This document shows, one piece after another, positions 48,392 through 58,591 of a stretch of DNA of 64,000 bases. Numbering within the stretch: position 1 is the stretch's first letter; each line of letters begins with the position of its first letter. The notes under the pieces are model-generated. The model saw nothing but the letters and a program-made list of their open reading frames with translations. It was not told the DNA's origin and searched no databases. Source of the DNA: Pseudomonas oryzihabitans (GTDB lineage: Bacteria > Pseudomonadota > Gammaproteobacteria > Pseudomonadales > Pseudomonadaceae); NCBI RefSeq assembly GCF_024652905.1, contig NZ_CP102428.1, positions 446,501 through 510,500 of the forward strand, written 5' to 3'. Made by a program: the position numbers and the translations under genes.

Positions 48392-49185
48392 CCCCTTTGC
48401 GTCTACCGGCCGGCTTGGGACGTACCCTGGGCTGGTTGCTGGGACTGGCCGTGCTGCTGTTCGCGCCCCTGGCGCTGGCGCAGCAGGCCGGGCAGGCCAA
48501 TCCGCTGTCGATTCCCGCCATCACCCTGAGTACCAATGGCGAGGGGCAGCAGGAGTATTCGGTCAGCCTGCAGATCCTGCTGATCATGACGGCGCTGAGC
48601 TTTATCCCGGCGTTCGTCATGCTGATGACCAGCTTTACCCGCATCGTCATCGTCTTCGCCATCCTGCGCCAGGCGCTGGGGCTGCAGACCACGCCGTCCA
48701 ACCAGGTGCTGGTGGGCATGGCGCTGTTTCTCTCGCTGTTCATCATGGCGCCGGTGTTCGACCGTATCAACACCACCGCCGTGCAGCCCTATCTCAACGA
48801 GCAGCTCAGTGCCCAGGACGCCATCGCCCGGGCCCAGGTGCCGATGAAGGACTTCATGCTGGGACAGACCCGGCAATCGGACCTGGAGCTGTTCATGCGG
48901 CTGTCCAAGCGCACCGACATCCCCAGCGCCGATCAGGCACCGCTGTCGATCCTGGTGCCGGCCTTCGTCACCTCCGAACTCAAGACCGCCTTCCAGATCG
49001 GCTTCATGATCTTCATTCCCTTCCTGGTCATCGATCTGGTGATCGCCAGCGTGCTGATGGCCATGGGCATGATGATGCTGTCGCCGATGATCATCTCCCT
49101 GCCGTTCAAGCTGATGCTGTTCGTGCTGGTGGATGGCTGGGCATTGATCATGGGCACCCTGGCCAGCAGCTTCGGCACCGTCTAG
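48388..49185 (+). CDS. fliP: Flagellar export gate protein FliP
   Basis: The 265-residue protein has a signal peptide, then four membrane segments. It has [22 protein letters not shown] and the Met-rich [10 protein letters not shown] loop that seals the gate. The ATG at 48388 overlaps the fliO stop; a longer in-frame extension upstream lies within fliO and is ignored. Confidence 0.97.
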   Translation: MTPLRLPAGLGRTLGWLLGLAVLLFAPLALAQQAGQANPLSIPAITLSTNGEGQQEYSVSLQILLIMTALSFIPAFVMLMTSFTRIVIVFAILRQALGLQTTPSNQVLVGMALFLSLFIMAPVFDRINTTAVQPYLNEQLSAQDAIARAQVPMKDFMLGQTRQSDLELFMRLSKRTDIPSADQAPLSILVPAFVTSELKTAFQIGFMIFIPFLVIDLVIASVLMAMGMMMLSPMIISLPFKLMLFVLVDGWALIMGTLASSFGTV

Positions 49186-49213
49186 CGGTGCCCCCTTTGC
49201 GTGGAGAAGCGAA

Positions 49214-49483
49214 ATGACCCCTGAAGTCGCCGTCGACCTGTTCCGCCAGGGTCTCTGGCTCACCGCGCTGCTGGTAACGGTGCTGGTGGTGCCGAGTCTG
49301 ATCGTCGGTTTGATCGTAGCGGTCTTCCAGGCCGCGACCCAGATCAACGAACAGACCCTGAGCTTTCTGCCACGCCTGATCGTCACCCTGTTGACGCTGA
49401 TCGTCCTGGGACCCTGGATGATCAGGCAGTTGATGGAATTCATCCAAACCTCGGTCGCCAACATCCCGCGGCTGATCGGCTAG
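49214..49483 (+). CDS. fliQ: Flagellar export gate protein FliQ
   Basis: The 89-residue protein has two membrane segments and the typical MTPEVAVDLFRQGLW start with ATQINEQTLSFLPR in the loop. It forms the FliPQR gate with its neighbours. GGAGAAG precedes the ATG. Confidence 0.97.
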   Translation: MTPEVAVDLFRQGLWLTALLVTVLVVPSLIVGLIVAVFQAATQINEQTLSFLPRLIVTLLTLIVLGPWMIRQLMEFIQTSVANIPRLIG

Positions 49484-49486
49484 GCC

Positions 49487-50263
49487 ATGCTGGCCCTCAG
49501 CGACGCGCAGATCGGCGGCTGGGTCGGCAGCTTCCTGTTTCCGCTGTTCCGCATCGCCGCGCTATTGATGACCATGCCGATCATCGGCACCACCCTGGTC
49601 CCGGTGCGGGTGCGGATGTACCTGGCTCTGGCCTTGAGCCTGGTGCTGGTACCGACCCTGCCACCGATGCCTCAGGTGGACGCCATCAGTCCCCAGGCGC
49701 TGCCATTGATCGTCGAGCAGATCCTCATCGGCGCGGTGATGGGGTTCAGTCTGCAGCTGTTCTTCCATGTCTTCGTGGTGGCGGGGCAGATCATTTCCAC
49801 TCAGGCGGGCCTGAGCTTCGCGTCCATGATTGATCCGGTCAACGGCGCCTCGGCCCCGGTCATGGGGCAGTTCTTCACCATGCTGGTGACGCTGCTGTTC
49901 CTGGCCATGAACGGTCATCTGGTGGTGTTCGAGATCCTCGCGGAAAGCTTCGTCACCCTGCCGGTGGGCGATACCCTGAGCGTCGAGCACTTCTGGCAGG
50001 TCGCCGGACGACTGGGCTGGGTCCTGGGCGCCGGCGTCCTGCTGGTGCTGCCGGCCATCACCGCGCTGCTGGTGGTCAATATCGCCTTTGGCATCATGAC
50101 CCGCGCCGCACCGCAGCTGAACATCTTTTCCGTCGGCATGCCGCTGATCGTGGTGCTGGGCATGGTCATTGTCTGGCTCGGTACCGCCGATATCCTCTCT
50201 CATTATGAAAGTCTCGCCAGCGAGGCGCTGCGATGGCTGCGCGAACTCGCCCGAGCCCGCTAG
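49487..50263 (+). CDS. fliR: Flagellar export gate protein FliR
   Basis: The 258-residue polytopic protein has about six membrane segments, with VVAGQIISTQAGLSFASMIDP in the conserved centre. It starts three bases after fliQ and completes the gate complex. Spacing to flhB is twelve bases. Confidence 0.97.
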   Translation: MLALSDAQIGGWVGSFLFPLFRIAALLMTMPIIGTTLVPVRVRMYLALALSLVLVPTLPPMPQVDAISPQALPLIVEQILIGAVMGFSLQLFFHVFVVAGQIISTQAGLSFASMIDPVNGASAPVMGQFFTMLVTLLFLAMNGHLVVFEILAESFVTLPVGDTLSVEHFWQVAGRLGWVLGAGVLLVLPAITALLVVNIAFGIMTRAAPQLNIFSVGMPLIVVLGMVIVWLGTADILSHYESLASEALRWLRELARAR

Positions 50264-50275
50264 GAGATACGCCAC

Positions 50276-51424
50276 ATGGCTGAATCCGATGGCGAAGACC
50301 GCACAGAAGACCCCACGGAGAAACGCAAGCGTGATTCCCGGGAGGAGGGTCAGCTCCCACGATCACGCGAACTCGGTACGGTGGCGGTCATGCTCTCGGG
50401 AGTCGGCGGCCTGCTGATGTATGGCGCCTTTCTAGGCGGCAAGCTGCTGGAGGTGATGCGCAGCAACTTCTCCCTGCGGCGCGAAGAGGTCATGGACGAG
50501 CGCTTCATGGGCACCTTCCTGCTGGCCTCGGGCAAGGCGGCGATGATCGGGATGCTGCCGATGATCGTCCTGGTGGTGATCGCCGCCATCATCGGTCATA
50601 TCGCCCTGGGCGGCTTCCTGTTTTCCGGCAAGATGCTCGCGCCCAAGCCGAGCCGGATGAATCCCATGTCCGGCATCGCCCGGATGTTTTCCAAGAATTC
50701 CCTGGTGGAATTGCTCAAGGCCCTGGGCAAGTTCTTCATCATCCTCGGCGTGTCGGTACTGGTGCTGATGAGCGAGCGCACGGCGCTGTTGCAGATCGCC
50801 AAGCTGCCGACCGAGCAGGCGCTGCTGCACAGCATGCAGGTGGTGGGGCATGCCACCCTGCTGCTGGCCCTGGGATTGCTGATCATCGCCGCCGTGGATG
50901 TGCCCTTTCAGATCTTCAGCAATCGCAAGAAGCTGATGATGACCAAGCAGGAGATCAAGGACGAGTACAAGGACAGCGAGGGCAAGCCGGAGGTCAAGGG
51001 CAAGATCCGCCAGATGCAGCGGGAGATGGCGCAGCGGCGGATGATGGCCGAGGTACCCAATGCCGATGTGGTCATCACCAACCCGACCCACTTCGCCGTG
51101 GCGCTCAAGTACGACGCGGCCAAGGGCGGGGCGCCCGTACTGGTGGCCAAGGGCAGCGACTTCACCGCGCTGAAGATCCGCGAGATCGCCCAGGAGCACC
51201 AGGTCTCGCTGCTGGAGTCGCCGGGACTGGCGCGGGCGGTGTATTTCTCCACCGAGGTGGATCAGGAGATCCCGGCCGGTCTCTACGTCGCCGTGGCTCA
51301 GGTCCTGGCCTATGTCTATCAGCTCCGGCAGTTCCGTGCGGGGCGCGGGCGCAAGCCCAAGCTGTCCGATCTGCCCATCCCGCCAGATTTGCGGCGGGAT
51401 GAGGAGGGGAAGGCGCCTACTTGA
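50276..51424 (+). CDS. flhB: Flagellar export switch protein FlhB
   Basis: The 382-residue protein has a charged start ([18 protein letters not shown]), four membrane segments and a cytoplasmic autocleavage domain with the NPTH motif in [15 protein letters not shown]. Cleavage at NPTH changes export from hook to filament. Its last eight bases overlap the sodC gene running the other way. Confidence 0.97.
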   Translation: MAESDGEDRTEDPTEKRKRDSREEGQLPRSRELGTVAVMLSGVGGLLMYGAFLGGKLLEVMRSNFSLRREEVMDERFMGTFLLASGKAAMIGMLPMIVLVVIAAIIGHIALGGFLFSGKMLAPKPSRMNPMSGIARMFSKNSLVELLKALGKFFIILGVSVLVLMSERTALLQIAKLPTEQALLHSMQVVGHATLLLALGLLIIAAVDVPFQIFSNRKKLMMTKQEIKDEYKDSEGKPEVKGKIRQMQREMAQRRMMAEVPNADVVITNPTHFAVALKYDAAKGGAPVLVAKGSDFTALKIREIAQEHQVSLLESPGLARAVYFSTEVDQEIPAGLYVAVAQVLAYVYQLRQFRAGRGRKPKLSDLPIPPDLRRDEEGKAPT

Positions 51425-51944
51425 TGACGCCGCAGGCGACACGGGCGCCGCCACCGCCCAGGGGTTTGGGCTGGTCGGAGTAGTTGTCGCCACCGGCATG
51501 CACCATCAACGCATGCCCCTTGATCTCTTCCAGACGTTTCAGCCGCGGCGCCAGTACCGGCTGGGTGGCCTGGCCGTCGGCGGTCACATAGAGCGCCGGC
51601 AATTCGCCCAGGTGACCGTCGTCCGACCAGGGCGCGCTGTGCTTGCCGGTATTGCGTGGATCCAGGTGGCCGCCTGCGGCGCCCCCGGCGGTCAGGGTGC
51701 CGTTCACCTCGGCCGCGCCGCAGTTGGGCTTGGTATGGACATGGAAGCCGTGGATGCCGGGCTCCAGGCCCTTGAGGTCGGGGGTAAAGACCAGACCGTA
51801 CTTGGAACGGGTCACCTGCACGCTGCCGACGCTTTCGCCTACACCGTCGGTGGTGACCTTGTTCACCGGGATCGTCAGGGATTCGGCCGCCTGGGCGGTA
51901 CCGACCAGGCAGGTGGCCAACAGCGTCGCGGTCCAGATTTTCAT
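51417..51944 (-). CDS. sodC: Periplasmic Cu/Zn superoxide dismutase
   Basis: The 175-residue protein has a signal peptide (cleavage after AQA, residue 19) and the Cu/Zn-SOD fold. Metal ligands are seen in HGFHVH and in the later [11 protein letters not shown]; the disulfide Cys are in KPNCGA and RVACGVI. It converts superoxide to hydrogen peroxide in the periplasm. It lies antiparallel between flhB and flhA, where P. aeruginosa has other small genes. Its stop lies inside the flhB end, with no terminator. Its promoter must lie in 51945-52170, back to back with flhA. Confidence 0.95.
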   Translation of the reverse strand: MKIWTATLLATCLVGTAQAAESLTIPVNKVTTDGVGESVGSVQVTRSKYGLVFTPDLKGLEPGIHGFHVHTKPNCGAAEVNGTLTAGGAAGGHLDPRNTGKHSAPWSDDGHLGELPALYVTADGQATQPVLAPRLKRLEEIKGHALMVHAGGDNYSDQPKPLGGGGARVACGVIK

Positions 51945-52091
51945 GGTGATGTTCCTCGGATAGGCGCGCTAGCGCGGGTCCCTAGACAGACTCATGGCCT
52001 GTGCCCGCGGTTCAGCCAGCGGCTCAGGCGATCCGTAACCAGTCCTGTATCACCCCCGGGAAAACCTCGCTGATTCAAGGTCTTGAGCAGT

Positions 52092-52107
52092 TGGCCCGGA
52101 GCTTGCT
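52092..52107 (+). promoter_or_regulatory. Sigma-54 promoter for flhA
   Basis: TGGCCCGGAGCTTGCT matches the -24/-12 consensus with ten bases between GG and GC. It sits about 65 bases before flhA, consistent with RpoN/FleQ control of flhA-flhF-fleN-fliA in P. aeruginosa. Confidence 0.88.
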
Positions 52108-52169
52108 CAAGCCCCTGCGAACAGTGCGCTGCGTCAACTTTCCGTGACGCCGGCACCGGCAAGCGAGGA

Positions 52170-54296
52170 ATGGGTGTGAAAGTCGACAAATCCCTGATGA
52201 TGGGCAACATGCGTGGTCTGGCGCGCGGCAACCTGGGCGTGCCGCTGGCCGTCTTGGCGATGCTCGCCATGATGACCCTGCCGATGCCGCCGTTCCTGCT
52301 GGACGTGCTGTTCACCTTCAACATCGCCCTGTCGATCGTGGTCCTGCTCGTCAGCGTCTATGCCCTACGGCCGCTGGATTTCGCGGTCTTCCCGACCATT
52401 CTGCTGGTTTCGACCCTGCTGCGCCTGGCGCTGAACGTGGCCTCGAGCCGCGTGGTGCTGCTGCATGGCCAGGACGGCCACGACGCCGCGGGCAAGGTCA
52501 TCCAGGCCTTCGGCGAGGTGGTGGTCGGCGGTAACTACGTGGTCGGTGCGGTGGTGTTCGCCATCCTCATGATCATCAACTTCGTGGTGGTGACCAAGGG
52601 TGCCGGCCGCATCTCCGAGGTGTCGGCGCGCTTCACCCTCGACGCCATGCCCGGCAAGCAGATGGCCATCGACGCCGACCTCAATGCCGGCATCATCGAC
52701 CAGGCCGAAGCCAAGAAGCGCCGGACCGAAGTGGGCCAGGAAGCCGACTTCTACGGCTCCATGGACGGTGCCAGCAAGTTCGTCCGCGGTGACGCCGTCG
52801 CCGGCCTGCTGATCCTCTTCATCAACCTCATCGGCGGCATGGCCATCGGCATGGCCCAGCACGGTCTGCCGTTCGGCGAAGCGGCGCGCATCTACGCCCT
52901 GCTGACCATCGGTGACGGTCTGGTCGCCCAGGTTCCCTCGCTGCTGCTGTCGGTCGCTGCCGCCATCATGGTGACCCGGGTGTCCTCGTCGGAAGACATG
53001 GGCCAGCAGGTCAATCGTCAGATGTTCGCCTCGCCCAAGGCGCTGGCGGTCTCAGCCTTCATCATCATCGCCATGGGCCTGGTTCCGGGCATGCCGCACC
53101 TGCCGTTCCTCGGCCTGGGCGGCGCCGCCGCCGCCGGTGCCTGGCTGATCCACAAGCGCCAGCGTCAGGCCAAGCAGACCGCCGAGGTCGAAGCCAAGAA
53201 GCAACAGGACCTGGCCCCCGTGCAGCGCCCGGCCGAGGCCAAGGAGCTGGGCTGGGACGACGTGACCCCGGTGGACATGGTCGGTCTGGAAGTCGGCTAC
53301 CGCCTGATCCCCATGGTCGATCGCAACCAGGGTGGCCAGCTGCTGGCGCGGATCAAGGGCGTGCGCAAGAAGCTGTCCCAGGACCTCGGTTTCCTCATGC
53401 CTTCGGTGCACATCCGCGACAACCTGGACCTGCTGCCCAACGCCTATCGTCTGACTCTTATGGGGGTGAGCGTGGCCGAAGCCGAGATCTATCCCGATCG
53501 CGAGCTGGCCATCAACCCCGGCCAGGTCTATGGCACCCTCAATGGCGTCGCCGCCAAGGATCCGGCATTCGGTCTGGAGGCCGTCTGGATCGACGTCACC
53601 CAGCGCGACCAGGCCCAGTCCCTCGGTTACACCGTGGTCGACGCCAGTACCGTGGTCGCCACCCACCTCAACCAGGTGCTCTTCAAGCACGCCCACGAGC
53701 TGATCGGCCACGAGGAAGTCCAGCAATTGCTGCAGGTGCTGGCCAAGAGCTCGCCCAAGCTGGCCGAAGAACTGGTGCCCGGCATCGTCTCCCTGTCGAC
53801 CCTGCTCAAGATCCTCCAGCAGCTGTTGCAGGAGCAGGTACCGGTCCGTGACATCCGTACCATCGCCGAAGCCATCGCCAATGTCGGGCCGCGGAGTCAA
53901 GATCCCGCCGCCATCGCCGGTGCCGTGCGCGTCGCGCTGTCCCGCGCAATCGTCCAGAACATCGTAGGAATGGAGCCTGAGCTGCCTGTTATCACCCTTG
54001 AGCCAAGGTTGGAACAGATGTTGCTAAGTAGTATGCAGAAGGCCGGTCAAGGCGCCGAGGACGGCATGTTCCTCGAACCTGGCATGGCCGAAAAACTGCA
54101 GCGTTCCCTCGTCGAGGCGGCGCAGCGTCAGGAAATGATGGGTAAGCCAGTGGTGCTGCTGGTAGCCGGTGCGATCCGCGGGATGATGTCCCGCTTCGCC
54201 CGGATGGCGGCACCGAACATGAGTGTGCTGGCCTACCAGGAAATTCCGGACAACAAGCAGGTCACCATCGTCGCTACCGTTGGCCAGAATGGCTGA
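52170..54296 (+). CDS. flhA: Flagellar export protein FlhA
   Basis: The 708-residue protein has about eight membrane segments in the first 330 residues, with the conserved FHIPEP-type loop region (RISEVSARFTLDAMPGKQMAID), then a large cytoplasmic domain that docks chaperone-substrate complexes. The start is uncertain: ATG at 52170 lies almost on the GAGGA, whereas GTG at 52176 sits at ideal distance. Translation may therefore begin at 52176. Confidence 0.96.
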   Translation: MGVKVDKSLMMGNMRGLARGNLGVPLAVLAMLAMMTLPMPPFLLDVLFTFNIALSIVVLLVSVYALRPLDFAVFPTILLVSTLLRLALNVASSRVVLLHGQDGHDAAGKVIQAFGEVVVGGNYVVGAVVFAILMIINFVVVTKGAGRISEVSARFTLDAMPGKQMAIDADLNAGIIDQAEAKKRRTEVGQEADFYGSMDGASKFVRGDAVAGLLILFINLIGGMAIGMAQHGLPFGEAARIYALLTIGDGLVAQVPSLLLSVAAAIMVTRVSSSEDMGQQVNRQMFASPKALAVSAFIIIAMGLVPGMPHLPFLGLGGAAAAGAWLIHKRQRQAKQTAEVEAKKQQDLAPVQRPAEAKELGWDDVTPVDMVGLEVGYRLIPMVDRNQGGQLLARIKGVRKKLSQDLGFLMPSVHIRDNLDLLPNAYRLTLMGVSVAEAEIYPDRELAINPGQVYGTLNGVAAKDPAFGLEAVWIDVTQRDQAQSLGYTVVDASTVVATHLNQVLFKHAHELIGHEEVQQLLQVLAKSSPKLAEELVPGIVSLSTLLKILQQLLQEQVPVRDIRTIAEAIANVGPRSQDPAAIAGAVRVALSRAIVQNIVGMEPELPVITLEPRLEQMLLSSMQKAGQGAEDGMFLEPGMAEKLQRSLVEAAQRQEMMGKPVVLLVAGAIRGMMSRFARMAAPNMSVLAYQEIPDNKQVTIVATVGQNG

Positions 54297-54306
54297 GGTC
54301 TAGATC

Positions 54307-55635
54307 ATGCAAGTCAAACGTTTCTTCGCCGCCGATATGCGTCAAGCCATGAAGCTGGTACGCGACGAGCTGGGCCCGGACGCTGCCATCCTCAGCAACC
54401 GCCGGGTCGCCGGCGGGGTCGAGCTGACCGCGGCGCTGGACTACCAGGCTCCGGCACCGGCCGCGCCCAACGCGGAGCTGCAGGCGGAGTTGCGCAAGAC
54501 CCATGCGAAGATCGCCCAGGCCCATGCCGACCTCAGTATCCGTGCGCCGGGCGTCCCCTCGGCTGCGCCGAAGGACAAGCAGTTGCTCGGCGCCATCAGC
54601 GCCGCCGACAGCCGCCGCGAGCCGGTGATCGCGCCGCCGCGCGCCCCCCAGCCGGCTGCCGCCGCGCCTGCCGCCAGTGCCGCGCCGGAAGACCGGCGTG
54701 CCCTGGAAGCCATGCGCAGCGAGCTCAGCGGCCTGCGTGAACTGCTGGAAGTCCAGCTCGGCTCCATGGCCTGGACCCAGGTGCAGTCCACCCGTCCGCA
54801 GCAGGCTGGCCTCTGGCGTCGCCTGCAGCGCATGGGCCTGCCGGCCGATCTGGCCCGGCACCTGCTCGACAGCGTGGCCAAGATCCAGGATCCGCGCCAT
54901 GCCTGGCGCATGCTGCTGGCCAACTTCGCCCAGCTGGCCAAGACCACCGACGCCAAGATCCTGGAGGAGGGCGGTGTCGTCGCCTTCGTCGGTCCGGCCG
55001 GCATGGGCAAGACCACCACCCTGGCCAAGCTCGCCGCCAATTACGTGCTCAAGTACGGCCCCCAGAGCCTGGCGCTGGTCAGCATGGACAGCTTCCGCAT
55101 CGGTGCCCAGGAGCAGATCAAGACCCTGGGCCGCATCCTCGACGTGCCCGTCACCCTGGTCGATCCTGGCCAGTCCCTGGCACAGGCCCTGGCCCCCCTG
55201 GCGCGCAAGCGCCTGGTGCTGATCGACACCGCGGGCATGCCCGCCAACGATCCGGCGCTCAAGGCGCAGCTCGAAGCCCTGGCCAACCGCCAGCTGAAGA
55301 TTCGTAACTACCTGGTGCTGGGCGTCACCAGCCAGAGCCAGGTGCTCAAGGCGGCCTACCACAGCTATCGGCGCTGCGGCCTGAGCGGCTGCGTGCTGAC
55401 CAAGCTGGACGAAGCCGCCAGCCTCGGCGAAGCCCTGGGCCTGGCCATCAGCCAGCGCCTGCCGGTGGCCTACATCGCCGACGGCCCGCGCATCCCGGAC
55501 GACCTGCATCCGGCGCGCAGCCACCAGTTGGTAAGCCGCGCCGTGAGCCTGCAGGCACCCGAGGAGCCGAGCGAAGAAACCATGGCTGGCATGCTGGCCG
55601 GCCTGTATCAGAGCAATGCCCGCCGCGCCGGTTAG
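54307..55635 (+). CDS. flhF: Flagellar GTPase FlhF
   Basis: The 442-residue SRP-family GTPase has a B-domain with MKLVRDELGPDAAILSNR, a Pro/Ala-rich linker (about residues 100-130), and the NG domain with P-loop GPAGMGKTTTLAKL, DTAGMP and TKLDEA. It sets the polar site of the flagellum and partners with FleN. It lies ten bases after flhA. Confidence 0.96.
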   Translation: MQVKRFFAADMRQAMKLVRDELGPDAAILSNRRVAGGVELTAALDYQAPAPAAPNAELQAELRKTHAKIAQAHADLSIRAPGVPSAAPKDKQLLGAISAADSRREPVIAPPRAPQPAAAAPAASAAPEDRRALEAMRSELSGLRELLEVQLGSMAWTQVQSTRPQQAGLWRRLQRMGLPADLARHLLDSVAKIQDPRHAWRMLLANFAQLAKTTDAKILEEGGVVAFVGPAGMGKTTTLAKLAANYVLKYGPQSLALVSMDSFRIGAQEQIKTLGRILDVPVTLVDPGQSLAQALAPLARKRLVLIDTAGMPANDPALKAQLEALANRQLKIRNYLVLGVTSQSQVLKAAYHSYRRCGLSGCVLTKLDEAASLGEALGLAISQRLPVAYIADGPRIPDDLHPARSHQLVSRAVSLQAPEEPSEETMAGMLAGLYQSNARRAG

Positions 55636-55727
55636 CGCAGACGAACGGTAGTGGTGCATCGCATGCCTGGGCACGCCAAATGCACTTGGTCTAAAGTGTG
55701 ACGGATTTCAATCAAAGGTATCAGGCA

Positions 55728-56558
55728 ATGGGTAGCATGCATCCCGTCCAAGTCATAGCGGTCACGGGCGGTAAAGGCGGTGTCGGCAAGACCAACGTGT
55801 CGGTCAACCTGGCCTTGGCCCTGGCCGATATCGGGCGGCGCGTCATGCTGCTCGACGCCGACTTGGGCCTTGCCAACATCGACGTTCTGCTCGGCCTGTC
55901 GCCCAAGCGCACCCTGGCCGACGTCATCTCCGGCGAGTGCGAGCTGCGCGACGTGCTGCTGCACGGCCCGGGCGGCATCCGCATCGTCCCGGCGGCCTCG
56001 GGCACCCAGGCGATGGTCAATCTGACGCCGGCCCAGCACGCGGGCCTGATCCAGGCCTTCAGCGACATTAGCGAGAACCTCGACGTGCTCATCGTCGATA
56101 CCGCTGCCGGCATCGGCGATCAGGTGGTCAGCTTCGTTCGCGCCGCCCAGGAAGTCCTGGTGGTGGTGTGCGACGAACCCACCTCCATCACCGACGCCTA
56201 CGCCCTGATCAAGCTGCTCAATCGCGACCATGGCGTCACCCGGTTCCGGGTTCTGGCGAACATGGCGCTGACGCCCCAGGAAGGTCGCAATCTCTTTGCT
56301 AAGCTGACCAAGGTGACCGACAGATTCCTGGATGTCGCCCTGCAATACGTGGGCGCCATTCCGTTCGATGAGGCGGTGCGCAAAGCCGTGCAGAAGCAGC
56401 GCCCCGTGTTTGAAGCCTTTCCGCGTGCCAAGGCCTCGCTGGCCTTTCGTGCGGTGGCCCAGAAAGTCGATGGCTGGCCGCTGCCCGCCAATCCGCGCGG
56501 CCATCTCGAGTTCTTTGTCGAGCGCCTTGTGCAACCAGCCATCGGTACCCACGCATGA
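55728..56558 (+). CDS. fleN: Flagellar number regulator FleN (FlhG)
   Basis: The 276-residue MinD/ParA-type ATPase has the deviant Walker A GGKGGVGKTNVS, LLDADLGLAN and DTAAGIGDQV. It limits flagella to one per cell by restraining FleQ and balancing FlhF. The ATG at 55728 has AAAGG upstream and gives MGSMHPVQVIAV; a GTG at 55698 is also possible. It overlaps fliA by ATGA. Confidence 0.96.
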   Translation: MGSMHPVQVIAVTGGKGGVGKTNVSVNLALALADIGRRVMLLDADLGLANIDVLLGLSPKRTLADVISGECELRDVLLHGPGGIRIVPAASGTQAMVNLTPAQHAGLIQAFSDISENLDVLIVDTAAGIGDQVVSFVRAAQEVLVVVCDEPTSITDAYALIKLLNRDHGVTRFRVLANMALTPQEGRNLFAKLTKVTDRFLDVALQYVGAIPFDEAVRKAVQKQRPVFEAFPRAKASLAFRAVAQKVDGWPLPANPRGHLEFFVERLVQPAIGTHA

Positions 56559-57295
56559 CAGCATCCAGCGGGCTTCGCATGTACAGCAAAACCTCGGAAC
56601 GTACCCAGCAGGAGCAACTCATCAACCGCTATGCGCCGTTGGTGAAACGCATCGCCTACCACCTCCTGGCGCGTCTGCCGGCCAGCGTGCAGGTCGAGGA
56701 CCTGATGCAGGCCGGCATGATCGGGCTGCTTGAGGCCTCGCGCAAATATGACGCCGGCAAGGGCGCCAGCTTCGAGACCTACGCTGGCATCCGCATCCGC
56801 GGCGCCATGCTCGACGAAGTGCGCAAGGGTGACTGGGCGCCGCGCTCGGTGCATCGCAACACGCGCATGGTCACCGACGCCATTCGCGCCGTGGAAGCGC
56901 GGACGGGTCGCGACGCTAAAGATTCCGAGGTCGCGGCCGAACTTAAATTGAGTCTGGATGAGTACTACGGCATCCTTGGCGACACCATGGGGAGTCGCCT
57001 GTTCAGTTTCGACGACCTCATGGAGGGTGGTGAGCATGGGCTCGAGGAGAGCGGTTCGCATGAACTCGAACCCGGTCGCGGTCTGGAAGATCAGCGCTTC
57101 CGCAAGGCCCTGGCCGACGCCATCGCCAATCTTCCGGAGCGTGAACGTCTGGTGCTCTCGCTGTATTACGACGAGGAACTCAACCTCAAGGAAATCGGCG
57201 AGGTGCTGGGCGTGAGCGAGTCACGCGTCTGCCAGCTTCACAGTCAATGCGCGGCACGCCTGCGGGCGCGGCTGGCGGAATGGCGTTCGCGTTAA
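56555..57295 (+). CDS. fliA: RNA polymerase sigma-28 factor FliA
   Basis: The 246-residue sigma factor has regions 2, 3 and 4: YAPLVKRIAYHLLARLP, ASFETYAGIRIRGAMLDEVR and LNLKEIGEVLGVSESRVCQLHSQ. It drives late flagellar and chemotaxis genes and is held by FlgM until the hook is finished. It begins with an ATGA overlap with fleN, so the two are coupled. Confidence 0.97.
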   Translation: MTASSGLRMYSKTSERTQQEQLINRYAPLVKRIAYHLLARLPASVQVEDLMQAGMIGLLEASRKYDAGKGASFETYAGIRIRGAMLDEVRKGDWAPRSVHRNTRMVTDAIRAVEARTGRDAKDSEVAAELKLSLDEYYGILGDTMGSRLFSFDDLMEGGEHGLEESGSHELEPGRGLEDQRFRKALADAIANLPERERLVLSLYYDEELNLKEIGEVLGVSESRVCQLHSQCAARLRARLAEWRSR

Positions 57296-57382
57296 CCGGC
57301 TGGTACTCAGGCTACTACGATTGCTTAGACGCGCCTCATGGCGTGTGTGCGGATTAGGACGGAGGTCGACTTGGACAAGAAC

Positions 57383-57757
57383 ATGAAAATCCTCATCGTG
57401 GACGATTTTTCCACGATGAGACGCATCATCAAGAATTTGCTGCGCGATCTGGGATTCACCAATACCGCCGAAGCAGACGACGGCAACACCGCACTGCCGA
57501 TGTTGCAGAGCGGCAACTTCGATTTTCTCGTCACCGACTGGAACATGCCTGGCATGACCGGCATCGACCTGCTGCGTCAGGTCCGCGCCGACGCGCGGCT
57601 GAAAACCCTGCCGGTGCTGATGGTGACCGCCGAAGCCAAGCGCGAGCAGATCATCGAGGCCGCTCAGGCCGGCGTGAACGGCTATGTGGTCAAGCCTTTC
57701 ACCGCCCAGGTGCTGAAAGAAAAGATCGACAAGATCTTCGAGCGGGTGAACGGCTGA
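57383..57757 (+). CDS. cheY: Chemotaxis response regulator CheY
   Basis: The 124-residue receiver has Asp7/Asp8, phosphoacceptor Asp52 in LVTDWNMPG, Thr in MVTAEAK and Lys in VVKPF. CheY-P binds FliM and changes motor rotation. The ATG at 57383 gives the standard [14 protein letters not shown]; a TTG at 57371, better spaced after GGAGG, would add four residues. CheZ follows at 19 bases. Confidence 0.95.
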   Translation: MKILIVDDFSTMRRIIKNLLRDLGFTNTAEADDGNTALPMLQSGNFDFLVTDWNMPGMTGIDLLRQVRADARLKTLPVLMVTAEAKREQIIEAAQAGVNGYVVKPFTAQVLKEKIDKIFERVNG

Positions 57758-57776
57758 AGAAAGCCGCGGGGACGTT

Positions 57777-58565
57777 ATGGATCAGCTTGGCTCCAACAGC
57801 TTCAGCGACTTCGAGTCGAATCTCAAACAGCACGCCCAAGAGTTGGTGAAATGCCTGGAAAGCGGCGATTTCACCCAGGCCGTGCATGTCATCAACGAGC
57901 TCAATCAACTGCGTGACCGGGGGCTCTATCAGGAAGTCGGCAAGCTGACCCGCGAGCTGCACAACGCCATCGTCAACTTCGAGATCGATCCGCGCGGCAT
58001 GGCCGGCGAAGAGGTCTCCCAGATCAGCGATGCCACCGATCGTCTCTCCTACGTGGTGAAGATGACCGAGAACGCCGCCAACCGGACCATGGATCTGGTG
58101 GAGGAGAGTGCCCCGCTGGTAGGTAACTTCGGTGACGAAGCCCGTGCCGTGCATGCCGACTGGAAGAAGTTCATGCGCCGGGAAATGGGCGCGGACGAAT
58201 TCCGCGAGTTGGCCAAGCGCGTCGATGCCTTTCTCAGCCACAGCGAGAGCAGCGCCGAACAACTGTCGTCCAAGCTCAACGACATCCTCCTGGCGCAGGA
58301 TTACCAGGACCTCACCGGTCAGGTGATCAAACGCGTGGTCAACCTCGTCGGGCAGATCGAGAAAGACCTCGTCAAGCTGGTGATGATGGCCAGCCAGGTC
58401 GATCGCTATACCGGCTTCAGTCACGATCACACCGCGCTGATCGAACAGAATCGAAAAGAAAAGACGATGAAGGGTGAAGGTCCGCAGATTCATGCCGATA
58501 AGCGTGAAGACGTCGTGGCCGCTCAGGTCGACGTCGACGATCTTCTATCCAGTCTGGGCTTCTGA
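57777..58565 (+). CDS. cheZ: Chemotaxis phosphatase CheZ
   Basis: The 262-residue protein is a long helical hairpin with the catalytic Gln in LLAQDYQDLTGQVIKR and a C-terminal CheY-binding tail, VDVDDLLSSLGF. It dephosphorylates CheY-P. GGGGACG precedes the ATG. It lies between cheY and cheA. Confidence 0.95.
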   Translation: MDQLGSNSFSDFESNLKQHAQELVKCLESGDFTQAVHVINELNQLRDRGLYQEVGKLTRELHNAIVNFEIDPRGMAGEEVSQISDATDRLSYVVKMTENAANRTMDLVEESAPLVGNFGDEARAVHADWKKFMRREMGADEFRELAKRVDAFLSHSESSAEQLSSKLNDILLAQDYQDLTGQVIKRVVNLVGQIEKDLVKLVMMASQVDRYTGFSHDHTALIEQNRKEKTMKGEGPQIHADKREDVVAAQVDVDDLLSSLGF

Positions 58566-58591
58566 CCCAGACCCTCTTGGGGAGTGCAGGA

